The notes below the pieces were generated by a model. It saw nothing but the letters and a program-made list of their open reading frames with translations. It was not told where the DNA came from and did no database searches. A stretch of 64,000 nt of DNA, from the NCBI RefSeq assembly GCF_964019385.1, contig NC_088644.1:40347425-40411424 (forward strand), in the 5' to 3' direction. Source of the stretch: Sycon ciliatum. Taxonomy: Eukaryota > Porifera > Calcarea > Leucosolenida > Sycettidae. Below are positions 43,060-64,000 of the stretch, piece after piece (the stretch's first letter is position 1; the number at the start of each line of letters is the position of its first letter). Made by a program: the position numbers and the translations under genes.

Positions 43060-46016
43060 CAATGCTATGCCTATACCCACCTGGGCTGCTATGCCTATAC
43101 CCACCTGGGCTGCTATGCCTATACCCACCTGGGCTGCTATGCCTATACCCACCTGGGCTGCTATGCCTATACCCACCTGGGCTGCTATGCCTATACCCAC
43201 CTGGGCTGCTATGCCTATACCCACCTGGGCTGCTATGCCTATACCCACCTGGGCTGCTATGCCTATACCCACCTGGGCTGCTATGCCTATACCCACCTGG
43301 GCTGCTATGCCTATACCCACCTGGGCTGCTATGCCTATACCCACCTGGGCTGCTATGCCTATACCCACCTGGGCTGCTATGCCTATACCCACCTGGGCTG
43401 CTATGCCTATACCTGTACCTGGGCTGCTATGCCTATACCTGTACCTGGGCTGCTATGCCTATACCTGTACCTGGGCTGCTATGCCTATACCCACCTGGGC
43501 TGCTATGCCTATACCCACCTGGGCTGCTATGCCTATACCCACCTGGGCTGCTATGCCTATACCCACCTGGGCTGCTATGCCTATACCCACCTGGGCTGCT
43601 ATGCCTATACCCACCTGGGCTGCTATGCCTATACCCACCTGGGCTGCTATGCCTATACCCACCTGGGCTGCTATGCCTATACCCACCTGGGCTGCTATGC
43701 CTATACCCACCTGGGCTGCTATGCCTATACCCACCTGGGCTGCTATGCCTATACCTGTACCTGGGCTGCTATGCCTATACCTGTACCTGGGCTGCTATGC
43801 CTATACCCACCTGGGCTGCTATGCCTATACCTGTACCTGGGCTGCTATGCCTATACCTGTACCTGGGCTGCTATGCCTATACCCACCTGGGCTGCTATGC
43901 CTATACCCACCTGGGCTGCTATGCCTATACCCACCTGGGCTGCTATGCCTATACCCACCTGGGCTGCTATGCCTATACCCACCTGGGCTGCTATGCCTAT
44001 ACCCACCTGGGCTGCTATGCCTATACCCACCTGGGCTGCTATGCCTATACCCACCTGGGCTGCTATGCCTATACCCACCTGGGCTGCTATGCCTATACCC
44101 ACCTGGGCTGCTATGCCTATACCCACCTGGGCTGCTATGCCTATACCCACCTGGGCTGCTATGCCTATACCTGTACCTGGGCTGCTATGCCTATACCTGT
44201 ACCTGGGCTGCTATGCCTATACCTGTACCTGGGCTGCTATGCCTATACCCACCTGGGCTGCTATGCCTATACCCACCTGGGCTGCTATGCCTATACCCAC
44301 CTGGGCTGCTATGCCTATACCCACCTGGGCTGCTATGCCTATACCCACCTGGGCTGCTATGCCTATACCCACCTGGGCTGCTATGCCTATACCCACCTGG
44401 GCTGCTATGCCTATACCCACCTGGGCTGCTATGCCTATACCCACCTGGGCTGCTATGCCTATACCTGTACCTGGGCTGCTATGCCTATACCTGTACCTGG
44501 GCTGCTATGCCTATACCCACCTGGGCTGCTATGCCTATACCCACCTGGGCTGCTATGCCTATACCCACCTGGGCTGCTATGCCTATACCCACCTGGGCTG
44601 CTATGCCTATACCCACCTGGGCTGCTATGCCTATACCCACCTGGGCTGCTATGCCTATACCCACCTGGGCTGCTATGCCTATACCCACCTGGGCTGCTAT
44701 GCCTATACCCACCTGGGCTGCTATGCCTATACCCACCTGGGCTGCTATGCCTATACCCACCTGGGCTGCTATGCCTATACCCACCTGGGTTGCTATGCCT
44801 ATACCCACCTGGGCTGCTATGCCTATACCCACCTGGGCTGCTATGCCTATACCCACCTGGGCTGCTATGCCTATACCCACCTGGGCTGCTATGCCTATAC
44901 CCACCTGGGCTGCTATGCCTATACCCACCTGGGCTGCTATGCCTATACCCACCTGGGCTGCTATGCCTATACCCACCTGGGCTGCTATGCCTATACCCAC
45001 CTGGGCTGCTATGCCTATACCTGTACCTGGGCTGCTATGCCTATACCTGTACCTGGGCTGCTATGCCTATACCCACCTGGGCTGCTATGCCTATACCTGT
45101 ACCTGGGCTGCTATGCCTATACCTGTACCTGGGCTGCTATGCCTATACCCACCTGGGCTGCTATGCCTATACCCACCTGGGCTGCTATGCCTATACCCAC
45201 CTGGGCTGCTATGCCTATACCCACCTGGGCTGCTATGCCTATACCCACCTGGGCTGCTATGCCTATACCCACCTGGGCTGCTATGCCTATACCCACCTGG
45301 GCTGCTATGCCTATACCCACCTGGGCTGCTATGCCTATACCCACCTGGGCTGCTATGCCTATACCTGTACCTGGGCTGCTATGCCTATACCTGTACCTGG
45401 GCTGCTATGCCTATACCTGTACCTGGGCTGCTATGCCTATACCCACCTGGGCTGCTATGCCTATACCCACCTGGGCTGCTATGCCTATACCCACCTGGGC
45501 TGCTATGCCTATACCCACCTGGGCTGCTATGCCTATACCCACCTGGGCTGCTATGCCTATACCCACCTGGGCTGCTATGCCTATACCCACCTGGGCTGCT
45601 ATGCCTATACCCACCTGGGCTGCTATGCCTATACCCACCTGGGCTGCTATGCCTATACCCACCTGGGCTGCTATGCCTATACCCACCTGGGCTGCTATGC
45701 CTATACCCACCTGGGCTGCTATGCCTATACCCACCTGGGCTGCTATGCCTATACCCACCTGGGCTGCTATGCCTATACCCACCTGGGCTGCTATGCCTAT
45801 ACCCACCTGGGCTGCTATGCCTATACCCACCTGGGCTGCTATGCCTATACCCACCTGGGCTGCTATGCCTATACACACCTGGGCTGCTATGCCTATACCC
45901 ACCTGGGCTGCTATGCCTATACCCACCTGGGCTGCTATGCCTATACCCACCTGGGCTGCTATGCCTATACCCACCTGGGCTGCTATGCCTATACCCACCT
46001 GGGCTGCTATGCCTAT
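43060..46016. repeat. 3-kb minisatellite of 24-bp and 26-bp units with higher-order pattern
   Basis: About 100 copies of a 24-bp unit (GCTATGCCTATACCCACCTG, then GGCT) are interspersed with about 19 copies of a 26-bp variant in which CCCACC is replaced by CCTGTACC. Runs of the 24-mer are about 14, 11, 1, 12, 9, 21, 1, 9 and 24, separated by groups of two or three 26-mers. The motif 2-1-2 occurs twice, at about 43.75 and 45.01 kb, which indicates a block duplication of about 1.26 kb. Only a few single-base variants are seen (for example GGTTGC at 44789 and ACACAC at 45873), so the array is highly homogenised. It is open in all three plus frames; no protein is proposed. Confidence 0.95.
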
Positions 46017-46096
46017 CCACCTGTACCTGTACCTGTACCTGTACCTGTACCTGTACCTGTACCTGTACCTGTACCTGTACCTGTACCTGTACCTGG
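46017..46096. repeat. (CCTGTA)n hexamer array
   Basis: About 13 copies of CCTGTA directly continue the minisatellite. The hexamer equals the insertion that distinguishes the 26-bp unit, so it may be the source or product of the same slippage. Confidence 0.92.
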
Positions 46097-46206
46097 GCCA
46101 CTTTCTCATAAGAACATCCAGTGAAACCTGTCGAAGCCCATAGCTCAAAAGTGTGGCCCTGTGTACAGGTGGTCTTCTTATACACAAGCACGCACGCACT
46201 TACATG

Positions 46207-46210
<4 letters not shown>

Positions 46211-46288
<78 letters not shown>
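46211..46288. repeat. (CA)n microsatellite
   Basis: About 39 CA units at the junction between minisatellite flank and LINE 3' fragment. Confidence 0.95.
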
Positions 46289-46290
<2 letters not shown>

Positions 46291-46379
46291 CTTTGCCTCC
46301 TGTACAAGATGCATTGTCCGGATGCGCATCCCCTTCTACAGAGGATGCTGCCACCCCAGCAGCCCCAACACCGAACAGT

Positions 46380-46962
46380 CCACTCCACCCATAGTACATT
46401 CCAGAGATGTAATGCTCACGCACACCAACTGGCCAATGAACTTCCAGTCCGTTCCCGAAACAACCTGTGTCGAGCCTACCCTCACGCAGTTGTCCCCGTC
46501 TGGAACCAGCTGCCCGCCGGAGTCTTCTCTGGTCCTTTCTGCACCAAGAACTTGCAACACTTCAAAGTTGCAGCCAACCGCTATTTGAAGACCAACGACT
46601 GGTCGTGGGCACATGACCATCTCTGATCATCAGCATCATATCTGCCTCACCCCATGACTTCCAAATTCCGCTCCACATACTATTCCCAATAACGTCTGTT
46701 CTTCTTTTCTCTCCTTCTCCTCCTAGCACTGTCTGTCTTATCATTCCCCTCCTTCTAATGTACTGTCTCTCCTCCTAACATTTCGTATCATGTACCTGTC
46801 ACTCCTTTCATTTTTCTTCTTTTTTTGGTGCGTTTTATGTCCCCATGACGTCGAGACCTCAGGTCGGCTGAGGGCAAAAAGCCTCACCATCACTATGCTC
46901 CCACTATGCAATTTTTTGTCTTTGCCTGTGAGCTGTGATCATTGTAAAAAAAAAATAAAAAA
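46380..46962 (+). pseudogene. 5'-truncated LINE: end of ORF2 and 3' UTR
   Basis: The frame ending at 46626 reads NELPVRSRNNLCRAYPHAVV, then PVWNQLPAGVF and KNLQHFKVAANRYL, which is the usual C-terminal end of CR1/L2-type ORF2 (compare the WNQLPPDL motif of the LINE at 10.3 kb). A pyrimidine-rich 3' UTR follows and ends in an A-rich tail at about 46944-46966. Confidence 0.7.
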
Positions 46963-46989
46963 AATGCATACACACACACACGCACACTA

Positions 46990-48415
46990 AAAGCACTTCA
47001 TGGTTACACGTTCTCAAGCACTAGTCTACCGAGTGTACGGGGCTGAGTTCAGCCTTCAGGTGGGTGGCTGTGAGTTCTGTGTGCAGTTTGTTTTCAAATC
47101 GCACATGAACGCAGTGGCACATGTTCGTGAAAGATGAAATTTGAATCAAGTATACTCACACTTCTACTGCCTCATATCCTCTCAGGTTTACGAGGCAAAA
47201 TCGAAAAATACGGAAAAACTCACTTATTTTCTTGACAGTTTACATGAGAAAACAAGCCCCGGGGTTGTATAGCTCGGGGGTCATAATCACGGGTAGGGCT
47301 AGTTCAGCTTGGGGCGAGCTGCACCATGTAAACACGCTCTCTAACATGACTGGTGAATGGATCAAGGCGAGCGCATTGTAAGCCTATATTGTAGGGTTGA
47401 ATAAGCCCAGGCTTATTTCCCTCATGCAAACGGACAGAGAGAGAGAGAGACCACGAGCGGAGCTATGCGATTATTAACCTGGCATCATTATTCATACAAA
47501 GCAAAACACAAATTCAATGCACAGTTAGAGAGGCTATGGTGTGCCTGTCCTGAGCTCCTGCTCAGAGGACGGAACCGAGCTAAAAATGAAAAAACAGCTA
47601 AAAACGCCTACGAGCTAATTGAAAAAGGAAGTAATACTAATGAATCATAGCCACAGTACAAACTAGATATGCTGCCTACAAGCCATACAAAGCAAGTGGT
47701 AAAAGGCAAGACCTACACAACAGCTCTATGTGACAAGACAAAGCAGAGAAGGCGGCCGCAATGTGACAACACGCATCGTGCACCAAGCTCAGGCGTTGGA
47801 ACATCAGCTCTCTTATCAGAGAAAGCAGTGCAAGCGAATGGAATATGCGTTGCATGGACTAAGATCTGATGCACTCGAGTCTAGTTGAGAATAGTATTCT
47901 AGACGTGGCAATGTGCAGGCTGGGGTAGAGGCATTTCAGGTAAGCGGCAAGGAATGCAACGCGACACGTATGCATACGATGCACTGATGATGAGCCGTTA
48001 CAACGCAAACACTCCCGGAGAGAATGCAGAGCAAGAAAGGAATAGCATTAGCAATGGGGGTTAGGCATCATAGTGGCGGCCTGTTCATATTCCTCCTGAA
48101 GTAGCAAAATACACTAACTTGAGATGGTGGACGTTTACTCCAGTGGTAGTAGTTGTAGTGGGTATATAAGCATACAGGCATGGTCAGTGCTGCACTGCAT
48201 GTGGGATGTTTACATGTGGAAGAGGCTCACCGCAAGTACTGAAAATAAATGCACATTGAGATTCTTCGAAGTTTGGGTTGTTGGGGTGGGGTTAGATCAG
48301 TATAGGGGCCGGACCGACTAGACTTGAGCGGCACCCAGAGCTGAGATAGCTCAAGAGCTGAGATAATCACCAATGCTCCTCACCGTGCGTCGGCAGCGGC
48401 ATTCTGCGCGTTACT
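46990..48415. other. 3' flank of the PELP1-like gene, no gene recognised
   Basis: No ORF has a recognisable domain. It holds a short GA run near 47440 and presumably the 3' UTR and polyadenylation site of the minus-strand gene ending at 48416. Confidence 0.4.
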
Positions 48416-63503
<15,088 letters not shown>

Positions 63504-63906
63504 CTGCCAAAAAAGAAAAAGAAACCAATGTACGCAATAGCAAAAGAATACACACACACGTATACATATTAGCACACGAAGAGACGGAGCCAGTTGTAAA
63601 TCTGATGCGGCCTTTTGTACTATTACTTCTCAAATCAGTACATGGTGATACTGTGACGAAGCACAACAATGTCAATTTATACAGCATATTGGCAGGACAA
63701 ATTGTGATGAAACGTACACAGGCTGAATGATGGTGTGATTTGCGCCAAAGAGTACAAGAACTATAACTATAATCGTAACGCAAGCGTCGGTTCAACACCG
63801 TACTTCATTGTAAACACAGAAGTCGCTTCACAGGCAGAAATTCGACAGGAGGCGGATCAACGGTACTTTACGGTACATACATACGCACGCATGAATGCAT
63901 ATACAA

Positions 63907-63930
63907 ACACACACACACACACACACACGC

Positions 63931-63971
<41 letters not shown>
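63907..63971. repeat. (CA)n microsatellite
   Basis: CA tract near the right edge, upstream of the first PELP1 exon in the window. Confidence 0.92.
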
Positions 63972-63975
<4 letters not shown>

Positions 63976-64000
63976 AATACACATTTTCATCATCTTATCC

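Noticed and set aside
43060-46016. CRISPR-like array
   Set aside because: Units are directly contiguous with no unique spacers, and the context is eukaryotic.
43057-46143. ORFs of more than 1000 codons across the minisatellite in three plus frames, and shorter ones on the minus strand
   Set aside because: They only reflect absence of stops in the repeat unit; all frames are equally open and there is no start context, domain or conservation signal.

Overview
The window looks like nuclear DNA from an invertebrate metazoan, probably marine and possibly a sponge or another early-branching lineage. The reasons are a spliced PELP1-like gene with GT-AG introns of about 0.2-2 kb, an ankyrin/SOCS-box gene, APE-type LINEs, TIR transposons of several superfamilies, and very heavy (CA)n/(GA)n microsatellites. 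The palindrome TACATGTA recurs along the whole window. No prokaryotic operon, CRISPR array, tRNA or rRNA gene was seen.

Layout. (1) 1-4.6 kb: a two-gene DNA transposon with a THAP-DDE transposase (+) and, converging on it, a SWIM/YqaJ-nuclease/PHD protein (-), with a LINE 3' scrap between them. (2) 4.6-10.7 kb: a CR1/L2-type LINE (+) whose ORF1 holds two MITE insertions and whose ORF2 has one 1-base frameshift. (3) 10.7-17.6 kb: an RT scrap, then a 5.7-kb region bounded by hAT-type TIRs and a perfect 8-bp target duplication, filled with decayed retroelements. (4) 17.6-32 kb: gene-poor DNA with hAT, TTAA-type and PIF-like MITEs, a large foldback element, microsatellites, a LINE scrap and one possible small secreted cysteine-rich ORF. 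(5) 32.8-39.2 kb: a second LINE (-) with an intact 993-codon ORF2 and an ORF1 split by about 2.1 kb of foldback DNA. (6) 39.4-46.1 kb: a hAT MITE, an inverted duplication, an intact single-exon ANK/SOCS-box gene, and a 3-kb minisatellite of 24/26-bp units. (7) 46.1-48.4 kb: a LINE 3' end and unassigned DNA. (8) 48.4-63.5 kb: sixteen exons (-) of a PELP1/RIX1-family gene, whose 5' end lies beyond the window, with introns full of microsatellites, MITEs and one LINE fragment.

Only two host protein genes are well supported: the ankyrin/SOCS-box protein (predicted substrate receptor of an Elongin BC-Cullin5 ubiquitin ligase) and PELP1 (ribosome-biogenesis scaffold). Nearly everything else is mobile DNA, much of it nested. 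Target-site duplications allow several insertions to be ordered. Exon limits, family names and homologies come from reading and memory; no search was run.
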